64,000 bases of DNA, taken from NCBI GenBank assembly GCA_040954595.2, contig CM082576.2, positions 20,584,001 through 20,648,000 on the forward strand. Direction: 5' to 3'. The notes below the pieces were generated by a model. It made no database searches. It saw only the letters and a program-made list of their open reading frames with translations, and was not told where the DNA came from. The translations under genes and the position numbers were made by a program. Of the stretch, positions 43,907 to 57,124 are shown one piece after another (position 1 is the first letter of the stretch; each line of letters starts with the position of its first letter). Source of the DNA: Balanoglossus misakiensis (Eukaryota; Hemichordata).

Positions 43907-44333
43907 TAGTCTCGGTTACCCAGAGCCCTCTGCTTCTTCCGTTAGGCACTCCAGAAAGAGGGTCTGGGGAAACCCGGTAGACAAATCGCCGGGCGGAATC
44001 GGGACAGCTGCGATGCATGACGGGAGCTTAATATTCCAAAATGGCGACGTCCTGCGCGCGAACCTCACGGCCGACATGTATGTCATACGATAAAGAAAAC
44101 ATGCTGAGTAGTGCTAGACCTGCTAAAACTGTCTACAAATTGAAAAGAGAGAGAGAAGTTTGGTTAATAGTTTTCTAATATCGTCATATCATAATATCGT
44201 ACCGAATATTAAGCTCCCGTCATGCATCGCAGCTGTCCCGATTCCGCCCGGCGATTTGTCTACCGGGTTTCCCCAGACCCTCTTTCTGGAGTGCCTAACG
44301 GAAGAAGCAGAGGGCTCTGGGTAACCGAGACTA
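43907..44333. mobile_element. Mutator-like MITE, 427 bp, copy after unit B
   Basis: Same element as 22,889-23,315, with CAGATATTTA duplicated at 43,897-43,906 and 44,334-44,343. Confidence 0.82.
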
Positions 44334-44343
44334 CAGATATTTA

Positions 44344-44955
44344 GTGACTCGCTATCTGAATTCGTTCAATACACATTAACACACATCTGAGCCAAGTTTG
44401 GTGCTTTTATCACAAAATACACAATCGATATGAAAATTTGGGTTTTGGTGCTCCACTACATATTAAGTAACATTAAGGATGTACGTTCAGTAAAATTGAA
44501 AGTATTGTCATTTTTTTTAATTGTGGATTTTTTTATTCTCCTTTGTATGTATAATGAAAATCCGTAATAAAATATAGGGGTCACCGGGCTTGTTTTTGAA
44601 ATACAGAGCCATGAATTTGGTCGATAATAGAAGAAATCTGCTGACTCAGCATTTTTCACCAATGGTTTGTCTATGGGCAAAATTCTTAACGCAATTTATC
44701 TCAAAAAAGAGCGCGGTGACCCCTATATTTTATTTGACCAATGAATTTATATTTGCTGGACTGAGCTATGTGTAAAATTTCGTGAAAATGACAATAGTAG
44801 AAGTTTGTTTTCTGGCGATTATCAATGTAATCCTATGGGAAAAAGACCGGGCGCGCAGTGTTTCCAGTTTATGTTCTGCGCGTACATCCTTGATGAAGTT
44901 TGCTGGCTAAAGGGCTCTTAAACCTCCCTAATATTTGACGTCTTTACTCCTACAG
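44344..44955. other. spacer before unit C, nothing recognised
   Basis: It matches 23,326-23,937. No promoter or first exon can be supported. Confidence 0.4.
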
Positions 44956-45188
44956 GACTGCGCAGTTGGAAGTTACCGTTCAGCATGTTCTGAAGCATGC
45001 ACGCTGTGTCCAAGGGTTTCATGTGTGGAACAGCCAGCCTCTCATCACCAACACAATGCGGACAGGGATATTTTGCCAACAATGGAAGTATAGACTGTAC
45101 GCCTTGTCCTGCCCTGGGTATAAGTGCCAATATGATGGTATGTCGGAGCCAGAGGTGTGTGAAGATGGATACTACACTAATATAAATG
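44956..45188 (+). pseudogene. exon E1 (unit C): GCC2/GCC3-type module, two frameshifts
   Basis: Same as E1 of unit B, including both frame changes. Confidence 0.68.
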
Positions 45189-45657
45189 GTGAGTCCGCAC
45201 TTAAAGTTTGGGCATTACTGTGTAATCTTCCACTTAGGCGGACGATCATCTTATGTGCATGTGCCTAATTCTGTGCGTACAAACATTATGTCCAGTCCAA
45301 ATATTCTGCCAATTTTACATCCAATGCATTCAAATAGTGGACTGCTTCGCTTTCATCCAGTTTTCATGTGCATCGTATAAGTAGACTTTTGTTTTGTCCC
45401 GTCTTTTCACTGAATTTGCTTTTTTCCAAATCTCCGACACAGACTATGATCGTCACATTCTTGTCTGTTGTTAGAACAGCACACTGCCATATGGCATTGA
45501 CTGTATACAGTTTCTGTTACGAATATCTCTGGTTTGGCATTTTCCTGTCCTCAATCTTTTGCCAGGGATTTATGTCTCCCCAACCCGCGTGAGAATCCCA
45601 CGTCTTTGAAGGTATGACTGTGACTATAAGATTCTATAAATCTCTGTTTATTTTCAG

Positions 45658-45788
45658 CACAAACATCATGTGCTGATTGCCCAGCTGGTAACCATTGTCC
45701 AAATGGTAACACTGTGATTTTATGCTCGGCTGGTTATTACAGTTCGGCCTTGGACAAAGGATGTCTCGCTGTACCTCTTGCATAACAG
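45658..45788 (+). pseudogene. exon E2 (unit C), frameshifted
   Basis: Same shift before RCTSCIT as in the other units. Confidence 0.7.
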
Positions 45789-45936
45789 GTAAACTTCTAC
45801 CCACCCACCTTTATTTCCAACATCAAATTTGAATAGACCTCTATTTATGAAAATAATTAAAATTTGCGCCAATTTTTTACAGTGGTATTCAAAGGTTAAC
45901 TTGGTGTGTAAATTCTTTGTTTGATTTACAGATCAG

Positions 45937-46065
45937 CCGGTGCTGAACAGTGTACTATTTGTGAGCAAGGGTACGCCTGCACAGATCCCAGTGCATCGCA
46001 ATTCAAGTGTACTAAGGGTTACGTGTCATTGGCTGGTGCAACAAACTGTACCAGATGTACAAATG
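45937..46065 (+). CDS. exon E3 (unit C), open
   Basis: Same protein as E3 of units A and B. Confidence 0.7.
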
Positions 46066-46444
46066 GTAAGATTGTGGTACTTGTTCAGTTTGCTGTGTGA
46101 TGAAACTGAGGGGTATGTGTGTATGCATGTATGTGTTTACAACAGATTTTCAAGTCAGTGCGACTGGGGTTATGTGTGTGTGTGTATGTATGTATGTGTT
46201 TACAACAGATTATCAACTCAGTGCGAGATCTTGCGAGACCCGGTTAGCCATGTGAGATCTCGCAGAGTCTTATGATATTCAGAAAATGGTTGATTAGAAA
46301 TGACATTTAATGTCCTCCAAAGAATTTTCTACATGCCTGTATACTTGTCTCAGAATTATGAAGTGAATCATCTCAAGTAATTTGTTATTTTAAATGACAC
46401 TGTATCACAAATACTTCACTAAAAACCTCATTTTCTTTAATCAG

Positions 46445-46642
46445 ATGAAATAAGTGAGGAGCCTGCACGCACATCCCGTCTTCTGTGCCCTGCTGGACAA
46501 TCGTGTTCAGATTCAATGTAAGATCCGCTTGACTGTGGCAATGGTGAATATGCTATGGAAGGCGACGGCACATGCACGCCTTATCCAGCAGGATCCAAGT
46601 GTCCAACCATGTCACCCGTAGTTGATTGTTCAACAGTTACTG
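46445..46642 (+). pseudogene. exon E4 (unit C), in-frame TAA
   Basis: TAA at 46,519-46,521. A unit-C change turns CTPCPAG into CTPYPAG. Confidence 0.75.
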
Positions 46643-46867
46643 GTAAGTTGGGCTGCAAATCACTCTTGTGACTTCCCTGTGTTATAGCTTGACATACACA
46701 GAAAATTAAACTGTTATGCTCATTGGAGTTGATATTGTGATGCACTTTGAAAAACACAATGATTCCACTGAAGAGGTATTGTACAGTAACACCTGTGATT
46801 ACGGACATCTCTCTAATAAGGGATCGTTGGACCAAACCAATCGTTCTTTGAATTTTTTCTGTGATAG

Positions 46868-46964
46868 GTTCATACTCGCTAGGTTCGGCCACGTCCTTCT
46901 GGTTATGAATGCATAACTACAAGTGTCACACAGTGCGCTACAGGGCAGTAAAGTGTTGAAGGAG
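46868..46964 (+). pseudogene. exon E5 (unit C), frameshift and TAA
   Basis: As in unit B, with one Thr-to-Ile change (ECITTS in the family frame region). Confidence 0.62.
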
Positions 46965-47084
46965 GTAAGTCTTGAAATCTCTTTTCTTCTGGTCTCGATT
47001 TGAACATGGTTCCACAAGTTGTTTACATCACTTGTAGTTTTACATATTTTTTGAGTTCAACAGCTATGCTATACATGGTGTCCT

Positions 47085-47725
47085 GAGAAGTCGACCAGTA
47101 TGAGAAGTCGGTATCGGCCAGTACGAGAAGTCGGCCTGTGGGAGAGAACCCTGGTACTTTGTGTTATATATAACTGTTTCACTACGAAATGTTTCCTTGA
47201 TGTACAGGAGCTGAGATATTTGTACAAATAGCCGATGAATTTTAAAACTGTCTGTTCACTTTGCATGTACGTCACCGGGGTACGTCAACATCAGTCACCT
47301 GCACTTCTTGCGCTGCGCCAGTAGTCTGTTCCTCGTCACGTTTGTTTGTTTGGTTTTGTCTCAAAGTATGAATATACACATACACCTTCTATGTATTTTA
47401 GTAGGCTTTGAAACAACTCCCTTTAATCAGAAATGTCACAGGAATTTGGCGAACAACCTAAGCTCCTTACGCGGATACGGGGCTGGCGAACCGGTACGGA
47501 TGCCAGACGCCATTATTTGAAATGACGCCATTGTGTTGTCAAGAATTTGGGAAATCCGTCCAAATGAAAATATTTAGTGCAATTATATTTTATTAAGTGT
47601 TGTTATATGTAATCTGGGTCATCACTGCACTATTCGGGTACAAGTTCAACAACTGGCCGACTTCTCGTACTGGCCGACTTCTCATACGCGCGTACTGGCC
47701 GACTTCTAATCTGGCCGACTTCTCA
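47085..47725. mobile_element. fold-back element with subrepeated termini (unit C)
   Basis: Same as 26,069-26,709. Confidence 0.65.
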
Positions 47726-48540
47726 AGTATTCCTATACATTAGTGAAAATTGGGGAAACTGGTGTTTTCAGACAACTTATGAAGTCCCTTTCGCAATATT
47801 AACTCTAAAACAGCGGGTGATTTCCTTTTAAAATTTAACCAAATAAGCATACTTGGGGTCAACCATCTAGAGTTTTGAAAAAGTGCCCTTTATCTAGCAC
47901 CTCTGTCAGATTTTGCCAGGCTCGTAGATTTTTGTAAAATGGCCTCAAAAATAAGAATTTTGGGAGGTTTGTCATATTTTTTCACCATTGTAGAATCTAA
48001 ATGTTCTGAATTATTTTATTTTTAGCAATTTTGAGATTGATTCATGTTCGGTATGATAATCGCATGTCAATACAACTGTTACATTAAAGGAAAAGTTCAA
48101 ATCCGCCTAAAACCACATTGCATTGGTACCTAGTTAAGTTGTCCTCACTTTTGACGCAAAATTTTGATGTGCAATGCACGTGTCTGTGAAATTGACGAAT
48201 AAAAAAATTGTATACCAGTGCAAAATTAAAAACTCCCTGTGCAGCCTTCTTGGCAACTGCATGCTGGGAAAAGTACTCGGATGATGACAAAAAAGTTTTG
48301 GGGTTCCGTGTAGTGCTACCCCGGAATACAATGTTGGGTGCAGACTACAACTTTGGAAAAGAGATGCAGAATGTCATGTGATATAGTAGTGAAAACAAAT
48401 ACACGTTGGTTCACGTATTTCAGCTCTCAGCAATCAGGGTGCATTGAAAGGCCTTGATTGGTGTGATATTCACAATTGATGATTATAAATACTTACAGTT
48501 GTATACTGTTTTATTTTGTAAATATTGTGTACATTTGCAG

Positions 48541-48670
48541 CAATGAATCCGTGCGAACACAAACCTTAACCCATGCCGGAATGCTGGTACTTGCCAAGCA
48601 ATCCAGGGATCTTGGACAGGCGTCACATGTCAATGTGCTGGCTGCTACCTGGGCTTCACATGTGAAACAC
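48541..48670 (+). pseudogene. exon E7 (unit C): EGF-like module, frameshift
   Basis: Identical to E7 of unit B. Confidence 0.75.
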
Positions 48671-48907
48671 GTGAGTACAGTACTTTGTCATTTATTAAAA
48701 AATCTAAGTGCTGAGGTACATTGTAGTAATAATAGCAGGTGTAGTCATTATCATCATCATCATCATCATCATCTTTAAGTCAGTCAGTATGATCGGTAAT
48801 AAAAACAGTAAAATCACCAGTATAAAAATATAACAGAGAAATAATGAACGTGTACTGGTGTTACCATAGGTAAGTGTTGTATAAAATTTTGAATTCCTGT
48901 CTTCCAG

Positions 48908-49030
48908 TTCCTAATCCATGCTTCAATAGTCCTTGTCTCAATGGAGGTACCTGCCAACAACAGGCAAATTCTTGTACTGCCACCATTGGCATGTGCACAG
49001 AGTGTTACTAGGGAAACAGGTGTGAGACAA
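48908..49030 (+). pseudogene. exon E8 (unit C): EGF-like module, in-frame TAG
   Basis: TAG at 49,009-49,011. FTSPC is FNSPC in this copy. Confidence 0.8.
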
Positions 49031-49121
49031 GTAAGTTTGAATCTATAGCAGTTAATAATGATAATTATCATTTTTTATTATGATTTAAACTTCACTGATG
49101 TTGTACAAACACAAAAATAGA

Positions 49122-49578
49122 AATATTAATAATAATAATAATTTATTTGTATAGCGTCAGTATCCACAAAAAATGTGATCAATGACGCTTAAAGCAAAAG
49201 TACAATACAACAAATGGCTAAAAAACAGATTTAAAAAGTAAAGTTTTAACATTTGATTTAAAAACAGATAAGTCTGGTGCCTGGCGAATGGTGAGTGGAA
49301 GATTATTCCAAAGAATTGGAGCAGCAACAGTAAAAGCACGATCACCATAACTCTTGGTGCGTGATCGAACAGGGCAGAGTTTGTACTGATCAGCTGACCT
49401 TAAATTGCGACACGGAACATATAGATTAGTCATGCTAGAAAGATAGATTGGACCAAGTTTATGAATGGATTTAAAAATGAGAACTAACATCTTAAAAACA
49501 ATACGCTCTGTAACAGGTAGCCAGTGCAACTGATACAAAATTGGAGTGATGTGACAGGTGATTGAACGAGTAACAATT
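49122..49578 (-). mobile_element. 5'-truncated LINE copy (unit C)
   Basis: Same insertion as 9,321-9,788 and 28,105-28,562. Confidence 0.9.
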
Positions 49579-49807
49579 AGAAAGGGACAGCAGCTTAGCT
49601 CTATTCCGTTTCCAAAGTGTTTGTTCTTTTAAACTACCTGTGCATTTTTTTTATTTATTCTGATTATGCTAATATGCTAATTTCTTGGTTTGTCACATCA
49701 CAATTTTTGTAGGAAACTCACCCCTGGGAATTTTTTTCAGCCACTTACATACATTCATAATCACATGACATTGATGATCATGGAAAATTTGACCCTTTTC
49801 CTTGTAG

Positions 49808-49930
49808 GACTCAACCAGTGTCCACCAAATCCGTGCCAGAATGGTGGCTTCTGTCAACCGGCTCGAAATTCCTGCTTTGATCTCACCTGCATATGTACTG
49901 GTTGCTACAAAGGTGATAGGTGTGAGATAT
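49808..49930 (+). CDS. exon E9 (unit C): EGF-like module, open, eight cysteines
   Basis: Identical to E9 of unit B. Confidence 0.82.
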
Positions 49931-50484
49931 GTAAGTATACAGCGCAGTCTCTTTTACCTTTTGTCTCTGATGCATTCAAATACTGCATGTTTCCTGAACA
50001 TAGGTGTAGCCATCACCACAGCAGAGCTTGGAGCGTTCTTGACATCGAATGCAAGATTACACTCTTCCCAATCAAAATCACTTTCGTAGCGCATAATGTC
50101 TTGATTGTCTTAGTTCAAGAAACATTATGCGCGACTGGCCAATTTTACTGCCTTTTGTCAACACACATCCACTATGGAAATTCTCACTCCAGGCCAGATA
50201 GTGTAAATTTGCATATGAGTCTACAGGTATGCCTGAAGTCAAGTCAAGCATTTGCAAGGAACCCTCCTCCAGTACACAGGTCTTTGATTTCATGAAGGGA
50301 AGCCCTTGCCTTACAGTCACTGCCACATGATCTATGGAGGTGTGAACAACTTGATACCAGCCTAATATAAGTTGTAGGCACAATCACTCCACACACCCTT
50401 GCCATAATTCTGCAAGGTTTTTGCCATATCTGTACTGTAGAATGAGTAGCATAGAATAAAATGGCGTCCTTTCTTAATTTCCAG

Positions 50485-50599
50485 TGCAAAACCCCTGTGA
50501 TCCCAACCCATGTATGAATGGTGGATTTTGCCAGCAAACATCGTGCAATTTCTATTCATGCCAGTGTGTGAACTCTTACACAGGTGACATCTGTCAAAC
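50485..50599 (+). pseudogene. exon E10 (unit C): EGF-like module cut by the element
   Basis: As in unit B; it ends at GTCAAAC where the element begins, and the donor is deleted. Confidence 0.78.
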
Positions 50600-51128
50600 C
50601 ATAGACCCTAGAGAAAGAAGGACGAGCAACTGCGGCAAAGATCAAAGGGTTTGGGGATTATCTGTATGATGATGTTCTTTTGCATATAATTAACACCCAG
50701 GACAGTTGGACAATGACTTCCTTACTTCGGCACATGTCGACCCCACCAGTGATGTGAAAACTTGCCACCAAACTGGCACTCCTGCATTTCAGCAGCCACT
50801 GCGTTTTTTTCTAAAATTCTAAAAGTATTACGATGTCTGTGCTAATTATTATGGTTTGGTGTTCGTCTGTCGGTTGAACGGTCATTTCTAGTGCCACAAG
50901 CTTCATTTAAAAATTGTAAACAAATCATCCATGTTTTTTGCATGTCCGACTGGGCACTCATATTTCTTGGTAACGCTGACACTTTTCGTAATAATTTTAT
51001 GTTTGCGTGAAGCATTGAAACAAAAATTGTGGTTTAGGGGCATTTTATTTCGCAGTGCGTTAACAATAAAACAGATTTCACGAAAACAATTTGTAAACAA
51101 ACTGGCTGGATTTTCATGTGTGCGCTAT
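50600..51128. mobile_element. left part of the E10-inserted element (unit C)
   Basis: Same truncation as 29,584-30,112. Confidence 0.7.
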
Positions 51129-51414
51129 GCAAATACCCACATGGTAAATTAAAACTGTTACAGGTGTATTTGATTTCCACATATGGATTACATGTGTGAT
51201 AATATTGAGTGCTGGCAGTTTCAGTAAATGAACTGCTCTTAAAAGTTGGGCGTCAGGGCACCCTTGACTTTGCCTGTTCCAAGCTAGAATGGTCTGTCCA
51301 TATGAATATTTCTTCAGCAAGTTACAAGCAATCTTTTTAGTTTTGAATTAAAAAATAGTGAAATGACTTGTGATGTTAATATGCAATTGTTGGTTGATTT
51401 ACATGCATCTCCAG

Positions 51415-51537
51415 GACTCGGTCAATGTTCTCCCAATCTGTGCATGAACAACGGTATCTGTGAGCCAATCAGTAGATCGTGCAGTGCGTTTACCTGTCGC
51501 TGTCAAGGCTGTTTCATTGGAATCACCTGTGACCAAG
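51415..51537 (+). CDS. exon E11 (unit C): EGF-like module, open, eight cysteines
   Basis: Identical in protein to E11 of unit B. Confidence 0.82.
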
Positions 51538-51849
51538 GTAAATTTATCAGACGAGGATCTGTTTATCCCCCATCATACCGGTATATTTGTCATAGCTGGC
51601 AGCTATGAAATTACCTGTATATTTAGGATGTGACAAACCAAATAGGCACTTTCAGGAATTGAGTCTTTTTTCAATTACCAAAGTCCTAAACTCCCAAAAG
51701 TATAATAAGTAATTCTTATTGTTCAGTTATACATTTAGGAGGCTCAGTTATAGGAGAACCCGATAGAACCACAGCTGTAGGAATTAGGGAAATGGTCATA
51801 CCCTAAAAACTTATGTCACTACTATTTTTTTTTAATGCCATTGAAACAG

Positions 51850-51966
51850 AACAAACTCCATGTAGGCCAAGTCCATGCCTGAACAATGGGCGGTGTACTC
51901 AGCTGTTGTGTACAACTTATGAGTGTACTTGTCCAGGATGTTTCATCGGCACACACTGCAGCCAGT
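51850..51966 (+). CDS. exon E12 (unit C): EGF-like module, open
   Basis: As E12 of unit B, with QLLC in place of QLSC. Eight cysteines are kept. Confidence 0.8.
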
Positions 51967-52357
51967 GTAAAACTCATTAAAACAAACATTTGTCATGCAG
52001 GAACTAACATTTACAATCATGTCTCAATACATTGTCTGTTGGTCATACTTTATATTTTCATCTTCAGCATCACACCTTGGGCCTTGGGAATCGGTCACCT
52101 CAAAAATGATGTACAGCTGAAAGAAAACATGTTTATTTGAAGAAAAAAATGTTGATCGTTAATGAAAATTTTCCCTACACAAGATACATATACAGAGATT
52201 TTCATAGCCCCACAAGTGCGTCCCAGAATGCGCAAGTTGTTTTTGGAAGTGAAGTTCCGTTCAGTATTTACAGTAATGGTAAAGATGATGTTTTTATCAA
52301 ACAGATTTTGAAAGTAAATATTGCTGAGATAACATTAGGTTGCACTTTTTATTGCAG

Positions 52358-52480
52358 TCCAAGATCCATGCCAGCGAAACAGCTGTCTCAACGGGGCTGT
52401 ATGTAATGCAGTGGCCAACTCCTGCACGGCATATACCTGTGCCTGTACTGGTTGCTATGAGGGTAACCGTTGTGAAATAT
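52358..52480 (+). CDS. exon E13 (unit C): EGF-like module, open, eight cysteines
   Basis: QDPCQRNSCLNGAVC onward. It is the best-preserved of the three copies. Confidence 0.82.
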
Positions 52481-53057
52481 GTAAGTTTCTGACGTACCGT
52501 AAATGACAATCTTTTGGGCACTTTCTCTTCATGGCAATTGAATTGTGTGGTAACTTCTCATTTCTAAAATTTCCCCAAGAGAAAAGAAAGGAAAAGGAAA
52601 CAGAAATTTCATTTGTATGTCCGTGCAATTTAGGATAGGCACGAACTTGTGAGGAAGTGTACGAAGCTGGATGTTTTCATCACTCAAATATACAAGAGTT
52701 GCCTCTTAAAGACTAGTGTCTGTAGAGATAATTGTGCATGTGAGGTAATCTCTCCTAAGGTGGTGCACACCTCTGAGTATTAAGTAAAAGAGACGTCCTT
52801 AATTATCCTTACTATTTGGCTTGAAAAATCAATCTTACTAGGTGTTCTGATTAGAGAGGTGTCCATAAAGACAGGTTTTACTGTATTACCCAAAATAGAG
52901 ACATTGTCCCTTCATCATATACTTAATGCGTGTTCTGGGTATGGTTCCAGTATAATGCTTGTGTCAAAGGATTTTGTTGTGGTGCAGGAATCATCTTTGG
53001 TTGAGGTGTAGCCATCTGCATTTCATGTGTTTTAAACTATTTTTTTTCTGATTGTCA

Positions 53058-53177
53058 TTAACCCATGTGATCAGAATCCGTGTCAAAATGGAGGCTATTG
53101 TTCCAAAACACCAAATTCTTATACTGACTACACCTGTTACTGCCAGTAGTGTTGGACTGGGGCCATCTGTGCCGTAG
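53058..53177 (+). pseudogene. exon E14 (unit C): EGF-like module, lost acceptor and TAG
   Basis: TAG at 53,147-53,149; same acceptor loss as the other units. Confidence 0.7.
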
Positions 53178-53574
53178 GTGTGTCGAATTACTGTTTTATG
53201 ACACAGCGTGGTATATAAACCCTCATTTTTGGTATTCTCAATGTGATAGATGGACCCATACACCAATAAATGGGGTGGAAGCATTACTAAGTTTCATCCT
53301 TTCAAAATTTGCTGATGTAGGGTCAAAATTGAGTGTGAGGTGCATGTTAAAAAGGAAAGCCTTCTGTATCATGTTGATGGCACATTTTTTTAATTTTTCA
53401 AGATTCTTACAGAAAAATCCTAGCAATAGCATCATTATGTTAATATTTTAAATGTAAAGGTTTGAAACAAGGAATGAAGACATTGCTCACATATTTAAAC
53501 GAAATGAACATCACAAGTACATGTACAAGTTTTTGACAAGCAGGTAATTGATACTTTCATTTTTGTTTTGGCAG

Positions 53575-53694
53575 CCATTGATCAGTTATACCCTATGCCT
53601 TGTCAAAATGGTGGCACATGCGTTGCGTGAGACGGCTGTTTCCTGTTTGACTGTATGTGTACCGAATGCTTCACTGGTGCCACATGTACAATGC
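53575..53694 (+). pseudogene. exon E15 (unit C): EGF-like module, in-frame TGA
   Basis: TGA at 53,628-53,630, shared with A and B. Confidence 0.78.
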
Positions 53695-53989
53695 GTAAGT
53701 ACTAACCAATATTATTTTATTCAATGCAAAACACTTGTTATGTATTATATAATATAAGTACGGTACACATATTAAAGCCCTGGTAACTCAAACTTTGGGC
53801 TAGCTTAATGTTATCACTATTTTTGTTTTCGGTTGCAACTGTGGTTTCTTGTCACACTCTAAAGGATTTCACAGCATTTGGTTTTTCAAAACAGCCCTTT
53901 GGTTGTTGTCATGTATACATGTACATGACTGTGGAGTGTAGTTTGTAGATTCTGTACTTTTGACAATATCTTGACTGCACATCCCACAG

Positions 53990-54112
53990 CTGTCAACCAG
54001 TGTCAACCCATCCAGTGTCAGAATGGTGGAAACGGTGTGCTGACGCCCAATTGGTGTACTGAATTCACATGCTCCTGTACAAGCTGTTACTCCGGCGATT
54101 TATGTCAGACAT
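53990..54112 (+). CDS. exon E16 (unit C): EGF-like module, open, third Cys lost
   Basis: As E16 of unit A, but GGNGVL replaces GGNCVL. Confidence 0.8.
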
Positions 54113-54496
54113 GTGAGTGATTTTAAATTTCAGATGAAGAGGAACATAATAACATAACACATAATCGGCTTGCAGTTGGTTTCTTCCAACCTGTATCAAA
54201 CAGTGAATAACGACACAATTTTGGGGAAATTTATTAAGAATGTGTGTGCCATAAAAGGGGATTGTGTATTTGACCAAACAACAACCTGCACCGTATGGTA
54301 CACTAAGACACTATTACACCTGTGTCAAAATTTCATTACGTTTCTTTTGTTGAACATGGAAGAAATTTGTCACAGTGATGTTCTGTTGACCAACTGAGAT
54401 TTTTACCACTCAACCCTGACTGCACAAATCTGTTTAAAGTATATGTAGTAAATATTAACTGTACACAATTTATATCACTTTCTCTTCTGTGCACAG

Positions 54497-54613
54497 ATTT
54501 GAATCCGTGTCAGCCCAACCCTTGTCTAAACAGTGGATTCTGCCAGCAAGTGTCCTGCACCGAGTTCAGATGCCAGAGTTCGCGCTGTTTCATCGGAACC
54601 ACGTGCGCTGAAC
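54497..54613 (+). CDS. exon E17 (unit C): EGF-like module, open
   Basis: As E17 of unit A, with CQSSRC in place of CQSPRC. Confidence 0.8.
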
Positions 54614-54837
54614 GTAAGCAAACCAGTGTCAGATTTGCCGCACAAAGTAGAAATCGCTGGGCTTTGTCATTGATATTGTCTCAATAAAGTTGCCTGTGAT
54701 TGTGCAGCTAACCAAGAGACTTATATGCACTACCGTAGCCATGATGTATACTTTCATTGACTCAAATGCTCATCAGAGTAGATGTTGCTATTTTTCCAAC
54801 CGTAAATTGAAACATCAGAAAGTTATGACATCAACTA

Positions 54838-54864
54838 CCCCCACCCCCACCCCACCCCACCCCC
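54838..54864 (-). other. G-quadruplex-capable tract (unit C)
   Basis: Same C-rich intronic run as in A and B, with a slightly different C-run register. Confidence 0.6.
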
Positions 54865-55061
54865 AACTAGTAAATATTATAAGATGCTGTAATTATGATA
54901 AAGATGGTAGCACCAAGCTTGGATCAAGTGGTCTTCATTATCCTTCACACATGAACATGATCACACGGATGTGCAATCTTCTGACAGTCTGCTACAGATT
55001 TCACTTCCCACTCAAGTGTGTAAGACCCTAATGTGATACTTTTCATTTCTCTCACCCTTAG

Positions 55062-55184
55062 CGATCAACCAGTGTCTTCTAAACCCATGTCTGAATAACG
55101 GAGTGTATCAGCCACTTCAAGGCTCCTGCTCAATCTACACCTGCAACTGTCCAACCTGCTACACTGGGCAAACATGTGTTACAT
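55062..55184 (+). CDS. exon E18 (unit C): EGF-like module, open
   Basis: Identical in protein to E18 of unit B. Confidence 0.78.
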
Positions 55185-55203
55185 GTAAGTCACAAGTTTT
55201 TAG

Positions 55204-56210
55204 GTCCCATTCGTATGTACCATGGGACCTTATGGGATTGGTTACGTCTGTATGTATGGATGGATGGATGGATGGATGTATGTCTGTATGTCCGTCCACA
55301 TCGAAAACTTGAAAACCGCAGCGCGTATGACCTCGATATTTGGCGTGTAGATGCAGGCAGGGCTGTAGATGGGAGTTTGTTCAAATGAAGATGTCATTGC
55401 CAAAAATATGCAAATTAGCTGGGAAAATGTGAAATTGGTCAAAACTCAAAAACTGGACAACCACTGGTCATATTGATTTGAAAATTGGTATGCATGTACT
55501 TTATATCAACCTCATACAATCCTGTATGTTTTGAGCTAATATTATCGATTTCCTATTTTTTTGCATTTTTTTGTATTTTTCCATGTTATTGGTAAAAAGT
55601 CTTTGAAATTTAGTATGAAGCCTCCTAATGTTGTCTAAGTAACCATAGTTTTGTTCAAATTGTTGCAAAATTTGCATATCTATAATTTTGAGCAATATTT
55701 GCCATTTTTGGTCAAAAAATGTTTTTCTTTAAAACCTCATGCCAGATTGCTTTCCAATTTGGTAGGCATGTTCGTAGGGGTAACCTAAATAATATGTTGT
55801 AAAAAAAAAAGATATTTGCATAAGTGTGTTATCGGGGAAACTTTTGCAATTTTTGTCAAAAATTGTTTTCTCTGAAACCGCTTGTCCTATTGCATTGAAC
55901 TTAGGCAGCATGTTCCTTGTAGTGATTGAAGTAAGATATTGTACAATTTTGGTGATATTTGCATATTTGTGTTTTTGCCACTTTTGAACAAATATTTTCT
56001 GTGAAACTGCTTGTTGGATTGCTTTGAAATTAGTTTTTTCTCTGATTGCTTTGAAATTTAGGATATAATTTCATAACACATACCTGTATATGTGCAACTT
56101 TTATTCAATTCTGAGATCAGAAAGATTAAATATTTAGCGAGTTTTTTTGGTAAGTTTCTTAGTTTTTGGTTAGCAAATCTTCTCCTAAACAAATTGTCCA
56201 GTTGTTTTTA
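55204..56210. repeat. AGGTCCCAT/ATGG interspersed repeat (unit C)
   Basis: Equivalent of 16,073-17,073, in the uninverted arrangement, with no second copy at its right end. Confidence 0.55.
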
Positions 56211-57124
56211 AAGTTACTATTTACAAGGAGTTGTTACCTCGAACAAAGACATGTTTACATAACTTAAATAGGCCAGCTGTTACAGAGACCACCAGCTATC
56301 AAATTTTAATTACCAGTGGCAGGTCAGTGTGTATCTGTTCCAGGGCTGACTGAAAGAAGTTGCTTCGCATATGTGTTTGTACAGACAATTTTTGGTCATT
56401 TTTTTTTCTAGCACCACTTGTAAGATTGCCATGACACATGACAGTTTATTGGGCATGTTCCTTGTTAATGTTTTTACATTCCATATTTCTATATGGTCAG
56501 ATCATATCTGCTTGCAAATGTCACCTGTAATTTTTATTCTGGTGTGTCACTGTTTCCGCATAATCCTCAAATGTCATCAGATCTCCGAATGTGATGAAAA
56601 CATTGTGTTTTGAGTGTTTTTTAAATGACCTTTTGGGTTAAAAGTGGCAAAAATGGCAATTTTGTCTTGAAAGGGTTCAATAAGACTGACTTTTTTGGAA
56701 TCAGCACCATTTTTTACATTGAATGGACTAGTCTGCTCAAACTTTCCTTACCAACAATTCTGTTTAATCTTCTGTAACATGTATACTAGTATACATGTAG
56801 CTGCCTGATAGTTTGCCCTGCGTGTGTAATTGCTGAGTGACATAACGCATTCTGTGATTGGTGCAGTCACGTAACCACCAATAAGATCGCTTGTTATAAG
56901 GTGAACTGCACGACCTTTAACCGCATTAGCATACCTGATTTTTAGGGCTCGATATTACCTCTGAGGACGCAATATTTAAGTTGAAGTTTTTTTTCTTTTA
57001 TCATATTAGAGCAAGAAGACTTGTTTTTATGTAAAAGAAATAAACCTTAATATACAGAGTGCATTTTGAAACGATAGGCAGGTCCGGCCCATAGCCTAAT
57101 TCTTCATTTTTCTGTCATGCGTAG

